Source of the DNA: Mesorhizobium sp. NBSH29
GTDB taxonomy: Bacteria > Pseudomonadota > Alphaproteobacteria > Rhizobiales > Rhizobiaceae
Assembly: GCF_015500055.1 (NCBI RefSeq)
Contig: NZ_CP045492.1
Span: forward strand, 2,738,501 to 2,802,500
Direction of reading: 5' to 3'
Length of the DNA stretch: 64,000 nt
The position numbers and the translations under genes are program-made. Positions 27,432 to 35,005 of this stretch are shown here, piece by piece. Every line of letters begins with the position of its first letter. Within the stretch, counting starts at the first letter, position 1. The notes below the pieces were generated by a model, which did no database searches, was not told where the DNA came from, and saw only the letters and a program-made list of their open reading frames with translations.

Positions 27432-28166
27432 ATGACCTATTGCGTCGGCCTCAAGATCGACCGCGGCCTAGTGTTCATGTCGGACACCAGAACCAACGCC
27501 GGAATTGACGCAATTTCCACGTTCCGAAAAATGCATGTGTGGGAAAAGAAGGGCGATCGCGTGATCGTTCTGATGGCGGCCGGCAATCTCGCCACCACGC
27601 AGGCTGTCGTCAGCCTGCTGGAGGAGCGGTCGAAAGCGATGGCCGAGCGCGCGCCCACCATCATGGAAGCGCCGTCAATGTATCAGACCGCGCGGCTTGT
27701 CGGGGATACGGTCAAGGAAGTGATTGCTACACATGCCGACGAGGGTGAGCGCGCCGATTCCTATTTCAACGCGTCTTTTGTTCTGGGCGGGCAGATCGCC
27801 GGCTCCGATACAAGGCTGTTCCAGATCTATCCGGAAGGCAATTTCATCGAATGCAGCGAGGACACGCCCTTCTTTCAGATCGGTGAAACCAAATATGGAA
27901 AACCGATCATTGTTCGCGCCTATGACAGCGATATGAGTTTTGCCGAAACCGCCAAGTTACTGATGGTGTCGTTTGACTCGACACTCAAATCCAACCTTTC
28001 AGTCGGCCTGCCACTCGACATGATGTTTTACGAGAAGGATGCGCTGGAAGTGGGCTTTACCAAGCGCATTGCGCTCGACGACCCCTACTACCGCAAGATC
28101 TCTGAAGGCTGGTCGGATGCATTGAAGAACGCATTCAAAAGCCTTCCGGATTTCGTCGAGGAATAG
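27432..28166 (+). CDS. Anbu proteasome-like peptidase (COG3484)
   Basis: A 244-residue homologue of the proteasome beta subunit of the Anbu type. The protein starts MTYCVGLKIDRGLVFMSDTRTNAG. Removal of Met1 would expose Thr as the N-terminal nucleophile, with D18 and K33 at the positions expected for the proteasomal Thr1-Asp17-Lys33 centre. Further family stretches are GGQIAGSDTRLFQIYPEGNF and DDPYYRKISEGWSDAL near the C-terminus. Purified Anbu proteins form open helical or lock-washer rings, with physiological substrate unknown. GGAGG precedes the start. It ends the cassette; glpR begins 92 bases later and appears to be a separate transcript. Confidence 0.92.
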   Translation: MTYCVGLKIDRGLVFMSDTRTNAGIDAISTFRKMHVWEKKGDRVIVLMAAGNLATTQAVVSLLEERSKAMAERAPTIMEAPSMYQTARLVGDTVKEVIATHADEGERADSYFNASFVLGGQIAGSDTRLFQIYPEGNFIECSEDTPFFQIGETKYGKPIIVRAYDSDMSFAETAKLLMVSFDSTLKSNLSVGLPLDMMFYEKDALEVGFTKRIALDDPYYRKISEGWSDALKNAFKSLPDFVEE

Positions 28167-28209
28167 CGCCAGAACGGCAAGTCGCCTGAATAGCATTGAC
28201 TTCCGGCTG

Positions 28210-28245
28210 CTTTCGTTTTCACTATGATGGTGAAAGAAACGAAAG
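28210..28245. promoter_or_regulatory. Putative GlpR operator before glpR
   Basis: CTTTCGTTTTCAC (28210-28222) faces GTGAAAGAAACGAAAG (28230-28245) as an imperfect inverted repeat built on TTTCGTTT/AAACGAAA. It lies just upstream of the glpR ribosome binding site. TTTCG-type half-sites are known for GlpR-like DeoR repressors, so autoregulation is likely. Confidence 0.6.
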
Positions 28246-28258
28246 TGGGAGGCTTTCT

Positions 28259-29023
28259 ATGTTCTTGACACCACGCCATTCAGAAATTGTGCAGATGGCA
28301 AAAGACCAGGGCAGGGTGCTGGTCGATGACCTTGCAGCCCATTTTTCAGTGACGCCTCAGACGATACGCAAAGATCTCAATGATTTATGCGATCAGCGCC
28401 TGCTCAGTCGTGTCCATGGCGGGGCGCTTTTTCCGTCCGGTATCGAAAACATGGAGTATGAAGAGCGGCGCAAGATTGCCGCCGACGAAAAGGATGCCAT
28501 CGGCAAGGCCGCCGCACGGCTGATCCCGGACAAGGCTTCGTTGTTCATCAATATTGGCACCACTACGGAAGCGGTAAGCAAGGCATTGCTCGATCACCGC
28601 GGACTGATGGTTATTACAAATAACATCAATGTTGCCAATAGAATGCGGATTTATCCGGAGATCGAGGTGGTGATCGCAGGTGGTGTGGTTCGCGGCGCCG
28701 ACGGGGGCATTGTCGGCGAGGCCGCGGTTGATTTCATCAAGCAGTTCAAGGTGGATTACGCGGTGATCGGCGCTTCGGCGATTGACCATGACGGGGCTCT
28801 TCTGGATTTCGATTTTCGCGAGGTAAAGGTGGCGCAGGCCATCATCGCCAACGCCCGTCATGTCATCCTGGTTTCGGATGCGACGAAACTGGAGCGAACC
28901 GCACCTGTCCGCATCGGGCATTTGTCTCAGGTCGATACCTTCATTACCGACCGATGCGACATTGAATCGGTGCGCGCAATCTGTCGTGAAAATGAGGTGG
29001 AACTGCTGGAAACGCGTCGCTGA
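28259..29023 (+). CDS. glpR: DeoR-family repressor of glycerol metabolism (GlpR-like)
   Basis: A 254-residue DeoR-type regulator. The N-terminal winged helix (about 5-60, LVDDLAAHFSVTPQTIRKDLNDLC) is typical, and RVHGGALFPSG follows as in GlpR. The C-terminal sugar-phosphate isomerase-like sensor (about 75-240) contains FINIGTTTEAVSKALLDH and an IGASAIDHDGALLDFDFREV stretch near GlpR sequences. The expected inducer is glycerol 3-phosphate. The ATG at 28259 follows GTGGGAGG. The gene stands first in the glycerol block, 119 bases before glpD, and TTTCGTTT-like sites flank both genes. Confidence 0.9.
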   Translation: MFLTPRHSEIVQMAKDQGRVLVDDLAAHFSVTPQTIRKDLNDLCDQRLLSRVHGGALFPSGIENMEYEERRKIAADEKDAIGKAAARLIPDKASLFINIGTTTEAVSKALLDHRGLMVITNNINVANRMRIYPEIEVVIAGGVVRGADGGIVGEAAVDFIKQFKVDYAVIGASAIDHDGALLDFDFREVKVAQAIIANARHVILVSDATKLERTAPVRIGHLSQVDTFITDRCDIESVRAICRENEVELLETRR

Positions 29024-29051
29024 GCAGGCGCATCTTGTTCGCTTCACGAGA

Positions 29052-29086
29052 TTTCGTTTGACATTCGTTCTGAGTTCGAAAATATT
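29052..29086 (+). promoter_or_regulatory. Putative glpD operon promoter overlapped by GlpR-like sites
   Basis: TTGACA (29058-29063) and AATATT (29081-29086) have 17-base spacing. TTTCGTTT at 29052-29059 overlaps the -35 box and ATTCGTT lies at 29063-29069, both resembling the half-sites before glpR; a further CTTTCG is at 29095-29100. This placement would let GlpR block RNA polymerase. Confidence 0.6.
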
Positions 29087-29142
29087 CTCTTATGCTTTCG
29101 CAACGGCAAATAATGCTGCACTGCGAAAGTGTGGGAGGATAT

Positions 29143-30669
29143 GTGGAAGAAAATCCGATCCATGACATCTTTGTCATCGGCGGCGGCATCAACGGATGCG
29201 GCATCGCCCGCGACGCTGTTGGCAGAGGGTATTCTGTCTATCTGTGCGAGATGAATGATCTTGCCAGCGGCACGTCTTCGGGATCAACCAAGCTCATTCA
29301 TGGCGGCCTGCGTTACCTCGAACATTATGAGTTCCGGCTGGTGCGCGAATCCCTGATGGAGCGCGAGGTTCTCTGGAAGAACGCGCCGCACATCATCTGG
29401 CCGATGCGCTTTGTCCTACCTTATGCGCAAGGGCTGCGTCCCGCCTGGCTGATCCGGCTCGGCCTTTTCCTCTATGACCATATTGGCGGTCGCAAGGCGC
29501 TGCCCGCGACGAGAACGCTCGACATGTCCGTCGATCCTTCCGGCAAGCCGCTGAAAAAATTGTTCAAAAAGGCATTTGAATATTCTGATTGCTGGGTCAA
29601 TGACGCGCGGTTGGTCGTACTCAATGCGCGTGATGCGGCAGATCGCGGCGCCACAGTGCGCACCCGCGCCAAGGTGGTAAGCGCGCGGCGCGACAGGGAT
29701 CACTGGGTCATCGGGGTGGAAGACACCCGCAACGGCGTGACAGCTGACGTGAGGGCGCGTCTCATCGTCAATGCTGCAGGACCATGGATCGACCATGTGC
29801 TCACGGCCGCGGTCGGTCAAAACGATGTTCACAATGTCCGCCTTGTTCAAGGTAGCCATATCGTGGTGCCCAAGAAATTCGAGGACCCCCGCGCCTATTT
29901 CTTCCAGAACAAGGATGGGCGCATCATTTTCGCCATCCCTTATGAGGATGATTTCACGCTGATCGGCACCACCGACCGCGACTATGACGGTGATCCGCAT
30001 TCTGTGACGATTTCGAACCAGGAAACTGACTATCTTTGTGCTGCAGCCAGCGAGTATTTTTCGGCGCCGGTGAGACGCGAGGAGATCGTTTGGACCTATT
30101 CGGCGGTGCGGCCGCTTTATGATGACGGCGCCTCGAAAGCACAGGAAGCCACCCGCGACTATGTGCTGAAGGTCGAGAATGGCGACGACAGTGCTCCCAT
30201 CATCAACATCTTTGGCGGCAAGATCACCACCTACCGGCGCCTCGCCGAGGCGATGATGGAAAAGGTGGAGGGCCTGCTCGGCAAAAAGGGAAAACCCTGG
30301 ACGTCAGGCGCTTCGCTCCCCGGAGGGGATTTCCCCGCCCAAGGGTTTGATTCTTTGGTGAAATCGCTGAAGGACGCCTATCCGTTCGTGGATCTGGTGC
30401 ATGCCCGCCGGCTGGCCAGACTCTACGGCACCCGTGCGAAGGCGGTGCTCGGCGTTGCCAGGTCGAATGCCGATCTGGGCCAGAAATTCGGGGCCGACCT
30501 TTACGAGGCCGAAGTGCGCTACCTTGTGGAAAATGAATGGGCTGTGACCGCCGAAGACGTGTTGTGGCGGCGCACCAAGCGCGGCCTGCGCCTGTCGGCT
30601 GAAGAGGCCAACCGGCTTGAACAATTCATGCAGGGTCTGGCTGGCACACAGTCGGCTGCGGCGGAATAG
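29143..30669 (+). CDS. glpD: Aerobic glycerol-3-phosphate dehydrogenase
   Basis: GlpD (508 residues from the chosen start) oxidises glycerol 3-phosphate to dihydroxyacetone phosphate at the inner membrane face, passing electrons to quinone. The FAD-binding motif IFVIGGGINGCGIARDAVGRG is at the N-terminus, followed by SSGSTKLIHGGLRYLEHYEF and, further on, TLIGTTDRDYDGDP and NIFGGKITTYRRLAE. The GTG at 29143 places the FAD motif about nine residues in, as in E. coli GlpD, and follows GGGAGG. Earlier in-frame starts at 29092 and 29113 overlap the promoter/leader. It leads the glp transport operon, with glpS starting 14 bases after its stop. Confidence 0.95.
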   Translation: MEENPIHDIFVIGGGINGCGIARDAVGRGYSVYLCEMNDLASGTSSGSTKLIHGGLRYLEHYEFRLVRESLMEREVLWKNAPHIIWPMRFVLPYAQGLRPAWLIRLGLFLYDHIGGRKALPATRTLDMSVDPSGKPLKKLFKKAFEYSDCWVNDARLVVLNARDAADRGATVRTRAKVVSARRDRDHWVIGVEDTRNGVTADVRARLIVNAAGPWIDHVLTAAVGQNDVHNVRLVQGSHIVVPKKFEDPRAYFFQNKDGRIIFAIPYEDDFTLIGTTDRDYDGDPHSVTISNQETDYLCAAASEYFSAPVRREEIVWTYSAVRPLYDDGASKAQEATRDYVLKVENGDDSAPIINIFGGKITTYRRLAEAMMEKVEGLLGKKGKPWTSGASLPGGDFPAQGFDSLVKSLKDAYPFVDLVHARRLARLYGTRAKAVLGVARSNADLGQKFGADLYEAEVRYLVENEWAVTAEDVLWRRTKRGLRLSAEEANRLEQFMQGLAGTQSAAAE

Positions 30670-30683
30670 GGGCGCGCAAAAAA

Positions 30684-31766
30684 ATGCTTGAATTGAGAAA
30701 CGTATCGAAAGTCGTCAGCGGCCAGAAACACATTCGCGATGTGTCGCTGACGCTCACTCATGGGTCGCTCAACGTCCTGTTGGGACCCACCCTTTCAGGC
30801 AAGACGAGCCTGATGCGGCTGATGGCGGGGCTGGATGTGCCGACTTCCGGATCCATCTGGTTTGATGGCGTCAATGTCACTGGGATGCCGGTGCAGAAGC
30901 GCAACGTCGCGATGGTCTACCAACAGTTCATCAACTATCCGGCAATGACGGTCTATGAAAACATCGCCTCGCCGCTCCGCGTTGCCGGTGCACCGGCCGA
31001 CAAGATCAAGTCCGAGGTGCACCGTGCCGCAGAACTGCTGCGTCTCACACCCTATCTGGACCGCACGCCACTCAACCTTTCCGGCGGCCAGCAGCAACGC
31101 ACTGCGCTGGCGCGCGCCATCGTGAAAAATGCGGGCCTGGTGCTGCTCGATGAGCCACTGGCCAATCTCGATTACAAGCTGCGCGAGGAACTGCGCGCCG
31201 AGCTCCCGAAAATCTTTGCCGAGGCCGGTACGATCTTCGTCTATGCAACGACCGAGCCGCATGAAGCACTGCTGCTAGGTGGCCACACGGCAACCCTTTC
31301 GGAGGGCCGGGTGACGCAATATGGACCGACGATTGACTCGTTCCGCAAGCCAGTCGATCTGATCACGGCCCAAACCTTCGCCGACCCGCCGCTCAACACT
31401 ATCGTTCTGCGCAAAAAGGGTAGCGGCTTCGAGCTTGATGGCGGCATCACTCTGCCAGTGCCCCAACAGCTTAAGGGGGTTTCAGACGGGATCTACACGG
31501 TCGCGTTTCAACCGCATCATTTGGCTCTGTCAGCCACGAGCGCCAATGCGGTGCCGGTGAAGGCAAAGGTCACCGCAACCGAAATCACAGGTTCGGAAAG
31601 TTTTATCCGGCTCGATTTTGCTGATGCGCACTGGATTATGCTGGCGCATGGCATTCATCATTTTGAAGACGACCAGATGATCGATGTGTTTATCGATCCG
31701 CGCCATCTGATGGTGTTTGATGGCGATGGCCGCGCGGCCGCTGCAACTGCTGCGCTGGCGGCTTAG
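30684..31766 (+). CDS. glpS: Glycerol ABC importer ATP-binding protein GlpS
   Basis: One of two different ATPases of the rhizobial-type glycerol importer, 360 residues, MalK-like with a C-terminal TOBE-type regulatory domain (about 240-345). Walker A is G34-T41 (GPTLSGKT), the Q-loop is near Q80, the signature LSGGQ is at 132-136, and Walker B with catalytic glutamate is LVLLDE at 152-157. The H-loop reads YATTEPHEA, so the switch histidine is replaced by T190. The partner GlpT has a normal H-loop but a degenerate signature, so both defects fall in the same composite ATP site. It lies between glpD and glpT. Confidence 0.92.
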   Translation: MLELRNVSKVVSGQKHIRDVSLTLTHGSLNVLLGPTLSGKTSLMRLMAGLDVPTSGSIWFDGVNVTGMPVQKRNVAMVYQQFINYPAMTVYENIASPLRVAGAPADKIKSEVHRAAELLRLTPYLDRTPLNLSGGQQQRTALARAIVKNAGLVLLDEPLANLDYKLREELRAELPKIFAEAGTIFVYATTEPHEALLLGGHTATLSEGRVTQYGPTIDSFRKPVDLITAQTFADPPLNTIVLRKKGSGFELDGGITLPVPQQLKGVSDGIYTVAFQPHHLALSATSANAVPVKAKVTATEITGSESFIRLDFADAHWIMLAHGIHHFEDDQMIDVFIDPRHLMVFDGDGRAAAATAALAA

Positions 31767-31775
31767 GAGGGCGGC

Positions 31776-32849
31776 ATGGCAAGGATCGATCTCAATCACA
31801 TTCGCCACTCCTACCTGCCCAACCCGCAGGCTGATGCGGATTACGCGCTGAAGGAGGTCGACACATCGTTTGCCGATGGCGGCGCCTATGCGCTGCTCGG
31901 CCCCTCTGGGTGCGGCAAGACCACGCTCTTGAACATCATTTCGGGCTTGCTGCGCGCTTCGCATGGCGAGCTTCTGTTTGATGGCAGGTCAGTCAACGAT
32001 CTGTCGACGCAAGAGCGCAATATCGCCCAAGTGTTCCAGTTTCCGGTCATCTACGACACCATGACCGTCTACGATAATCTGGCGTTTCCGCTGCGCAATC
32101 GCGGCGTGGCCCGCGCCGATGTCGATCGCAAAGTGCGCGAAATTCTCGCCATGATCGACCTCGAATCCTGGGCTGAAAAGAAGGCACGCGGTCTGACCGC
32201 CGACCAGAAGCAGAAGATCTCGCTTGGCCGTGGTTTGGTGCGCTCAGATGTCAACGCCATCCTGTTCGATGAGCCGCTGACCGTCATCGATCCGCATATG
32301 AAGTGGGTCCTGCGTTCGCAGCTCAAGCAGCTGCATCGCAAGTTCGGTTACACAATGGTCTATGTGACCCATGACCAGACCGAAGCGCTGACTTTCGCCG
32401 ATAAAGTCGTCGTCATGTATGATGGCGAGATCGTCCAGATTGGCACCCCGGACGAGCTCTTCTCGCGGCCAAGCCACACCTTTGTCGGCTATTTCATTGG
32501 CTCGCCCGGCATGAATGTCATGCCGGTGGATATCAGTGGCACCGAAGCACGCATAGGCGCGCAGACGATCAAGCTTCCCGGCGCAGTAAGCGCTGGAAAG
32601 AGAAGCGGCCAGACCGAGCTGGGCATCCGGCCTGAGTTCGTCAAGCTTGGTACCAAGGGGATGCCGGTCTCCATCAGCAAGGTTGAAGATATCGGCCGCC
32701 ACAAGATCGTGCGCGCTAGCCTCGATGGCCGTGATCTTGCAGCCATCATCAGTGAAGACGCGGAAATCCCTTCCGATCCGCATGTCACATTCGATCCGGA
32801 AGGCATCAACATCTACGCCGGTTCCTGGCGCGTCGAGATGGGAGCCTGA
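31776..32849 (+). CDS. glpT: Glycerol ABC importer ATP-binding protein GlpT
   Basis: Second ATPase of the glycerol importer, 357 residues, MalK-like (the name follows rhizobial glpSTPQUV, not the E. coli G3P antiporter). Walker A is G42-T49 (GPSGCGKT), Walker B and catalytic E166 lie in AILFDEP, and the H-loop is canonical (H199 in YVTHDQTEA). The signature motif is altered to LTADQ at 140-144 instead of LSGGQ. With GlpS it should form a heterodimer with one canonical and one degenerate ATP site. Nine bases separate it from glpS and two from glpP. Confidence 0.92.
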   Translation: MARIDLNHIRHSYLPNPQADADYALKEVDTSFADGGAYALLGPSGCGKTTLLNIISGLLRASHGELLFDGRSVNDLSTQERNIAQVFQFPVIYDTMTVYDNLAFPLRNRGVARADVDRKVREILAMIDLESWAEKKARGLTADQKQKISLGRGLVRSDVNAILFDEPLTVIDPHMKWVLRSQLKQLHRKFGYTMVYVTHDQTEALTFADKVVVMYDGEIVQIGTPDELFSRPSHTFVGYFIGSPGMNVMPVDISGTEARIGAQTIKLPGAVSAGKRSGQTELGIRPEFVKLGTKGMPVSISKVEDIGRHKIVRASLDGRDLAAIISEDAEIPSDPHVTFDPEGINIYAGSWRVEMGA

Positions 32850-32851
32850 GT

Positions 32852-33718
32852 ATGGAAAAGACCTGGAACAACAAAGCCTGGTTTATGGTTCTGCCAGTGC
32901 TGCTCCTGGTGGCGTTTTCAGCCATCATTCCGCTGATGACGGTGGTCAATTATTCTGTCCAGGACACGTTTGGAAACAACGTCTTCTTCTGGGCCGGCGC
33001 GGAATGGTTTTCTGAGATCTTGCAGTCGGAACGGTTCTGGTCCGCAATGGGCCGAAACCTTGCATTCTCGGGCATCATACTCGCAATCGAGGTGCCACTC
33101 GGCATTTTCATCGCTCTCAACATGCCCAAAAAGGGCTGGGGCGTGCCCGTCTGTCTGGTCCTCATGTCTTTGCCTCTACTCATTCCCTGGAATGTCGTTG
33201 GCACGATATGGCAGGTCTTTGGCCGCATCGACATTGGCCTGCTTGGCTATTCGCTCGCCAAGCTCGGTATTGACTACAACTACGTCAACGATCCCTTTGA
33301 CGCCTGGATGACTGTTATCGTCATGGATGTCTGGCACTGGACCAGCCTTGTCGTGCTGCTTTGCTATGCCGGCTTGGTGTCCATACCAGATGCCTACTAT
33401 CAGGCGGCAAAAATTGATGGCGCATCGCGCTGGGCGATCTTCCGTTTCATCCAGCTGCCCAAAATGAACCGCGTGCTGCTCATAGCCGTGCTTCTCAGGT
33501 TCATGGATAGCTTTATGATCTACACTGAACCTTTCGTCGTCACTGGCGGCGGCCCCGGCAACTCCACCACCTTCCTGTCAATCGACCTCGTGAAGATTGC
33601 CGTTGGCCAGTTCGATCTCGGGCCAGCCGCTGCCATGTCGCTTGTCTACTTCCTCATCGTGCTCCTGCTTTCATGGGTGTTCTACACGGTGATGACCAAC
33701 TTCGATGCGGAGCGATAA
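32852..33718 (+). CDS. glpP: Glycerol ABC importer permease GlpP
   Basis: Inner-membrane permease of 288 residues with six predicted spans, of the MalF/UgpA (binding-protein-dependent transport) type. The first span is WFMVLPVLLLVAFSAIIPLM. The cytoplasmic EAA loop, which docks on the ATPase, is visible as YYQAAKIDGASRWAIFRFIQLP near residues 184-205, followed by LLIAVLLRFMDSFMIYTEPFVVTGGGPGNST, typical of the family. It pairs with GlpQ, whose start lies just after its stop. Confidence 0.93.
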   Translation: MEKTWNNKAWFMVLPVLLLVAFSAIIPLMTVVNYSVQDTFGNNVFFWAGAEWFSEILQSERFWSAMGRNLAFSGIILAIEVPLGIFIALNMPKKGWGVPVCLVLMSLPLLIPWNVVGTIWQVFGRIDIGLLGYSLAKLGIDYNYVNDPFDAWMTVIVMDVWHWTSLVVLLCYAGLVSIPDAYYQAAKIDGASRWAIFRFIQLPKMNRVLLIAVLLRFMDSFMIYTEPFVVTGGGPGNSTTFLSIDLVKIAVGQFDLGPAAAMSLVYFLIVLLLSWVFYTVMTNFDAER

Positions 33719-33719
33719 A

Positions 33720-34646
33720 ATGGCGAGCAAGAACACTGCCGCCAATGCGGATAACGACACGTTGAACCGCCAGGCGGAAGCCCGCGCGACTGAAGGCAAT
33801 CTCTCCCAGGCCGACATCGGCAAGCGGATGCGGCGTCGTGGCGATGAATCGCGCTTCTGGTGGTTGGTGCCGACGATCTACATCATCTTCCTGATGCTGC
33901 CGATCTATTGGCTGATCAATATGAGCTTCAAGACCAACCAAGAAATTCTGGGCGAGTTTTCACTCTACCCGCAAAGCCCGACATTGCAGAATTACGCGGT
34001 CATCTTCACGGATCCATCGTGGTATAAGGGCTACATAAATTCCATCATCTATGTGGTGATGAACACGGTGATATCGGTTCTGGCCGCACTTCCCGCAGCC
34101 TACGCATTTTCGCGCTACCGGTTCCTCGGTGACAAGCATCTGTTCTTCTGGCTGCTCACCAACCGCATGGCACCGCCCGCCGTATTCGTGTTGCCATTCT
34201 TCCAGCTGTATTCGGCTTTCGGCCTGATCGATACGCATATTGCGGTCGCTCTCGCGCACTGCCTGTTCAACGTGCCTCTCGCCGTCTGGATCCTGGAAGG
34301 CTTCATGTCGGGCGTGCCCAAAGAAATTGACGAAACAGCCTATATTGACGGCTATTCGTTCCCGCGCTTCTTCATCAAGATCTTCACTCCGCTTATTGCC
34401 AGCGGCATCGGGGTGGCAGCCTTCTTCTGCTTCATGTTCTCATGGGTCGAGCTGTTGATTGCCCGCACCTTGACGACAACCGACGCCAAGCCGATCGCAG
34501 CTATCATGACACGCACGGTCTCCGCCTCGGGGCTTGATTGGGGTGTGCTGGCTGCAGCCGGTGTGTTGACCATTATTCCCGGTGCACTCGTCATCTGGTT
34601 TGTCCGCAATTACATCGCCAAGGGCTTTGCCCTGGGGAGGGTTTGA
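33720..34646 (+). CDS. glpQ: Glycerol ABC importer permease GlpQ
   Basis: Second permease subunit, 308 residues, MalG/UgpE type with six predicted spans. A hydrophilic N-terminal extension (about 50 residues) precedes the first span VPTIYIIFLMLPIYWLIN. The EAA loop is DETAYIDGYSFPRFFIKIFTPL near residues 202-223. The name follows rhizobial usage and is unrelated to the E. coli phosphodiesterase GlpQ. An in-frame ATG at 33705 inside glpP is an alternative start. The DUF2160 gene begins two bases after the stop. Confidence 0.92.
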   Translation: MASKNTAANADNDTLNRQAEARATEGNLSQADIGKRMRRRGDESRFWWLVPTIYIIFLMLPIYWLINMSFKTNQEILGEFSLYPQSPTLQNYAVIFTDPSWYKGYINSIIYVVMNTVISVLAALPAAYAFSRYRFLGDKHLFFWLLTNRMAPPAVFVLPFFQLYSAFGLIDTHIAVALAHCLFNVPLAVWILEGFMSGVPKEIDETAYIDGYSFPRFFIKIFTPLIASGIGVAAFFCFMFSWVELLIARTLTTTDAKPIAAIMTRTVSASGLDWGVLAAAGVLTIIPGALVIWFVRNYIAKGFALGRV

Positions 34647-34648
34647 TT

Positions 34649-34930
34649 ATGAACTTTTCCTGGATGGCATGGACGCTGCCGACCGCGACCTTCTTCATCA
34701 CAATTGCCTGCCTTTTGATCGGCATGGCTGTGTGGGAATATTTTTCGCCAGGCGGCAATCCGCGCGTCGGCATTCTGCGCTTCGAGACGACACGCGGTGA
34801 TCGTCTCTTCGTTTCGCTGCTTGGCAGCGCCTTTATCCATCTCGCTTGGCTGGGTCTTGTTGGACCCAACCTGTGGTGGGCTCTCGCTCTCTCGATGGTC
34901 TATGCCTTGGGCGTATTCCGGTTTGTGTAG
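34649..34930 (+). CDS. glpU: DUF2160 small membrane protein, GlpU-like
   Basis: A 93-residue integral membrane protein with three predicted spans (about 8-28, 50-68, 72-92): LPTATFFITIACLLIGMAV, then a short cytoplasmic or periplasmic loop, then FVSLLGSAFIHLAWLGLVG and WALALSMVYALGVF. It matches DUF2160, found between the permease and binding-protein genes of rhizobial glycerol importers, where the corresponding gene is named glpU. Its role in the transporter is not known; a third, accessory membrane subunit is the simplest idea. Start ATG at 34649 follows GGGGAGGG. Confidence 0.82.
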   Translation: MNFSWMAWTLPTATFFITIACLLIGMAVWEYFSPGGNPRVGILRFETTRGDRLFVSLLGSAFIHLAWLGLVGPNLWWALALSMVYALGVFRFV

Positions 34931-35005
34931 AGGGGGAAACTGTTGGGGTGGCCGCGTGCCGGTGGCCTTTCCAAATGCACTTGAAACCTTAAGGGAGGAA
35001 ACCCA

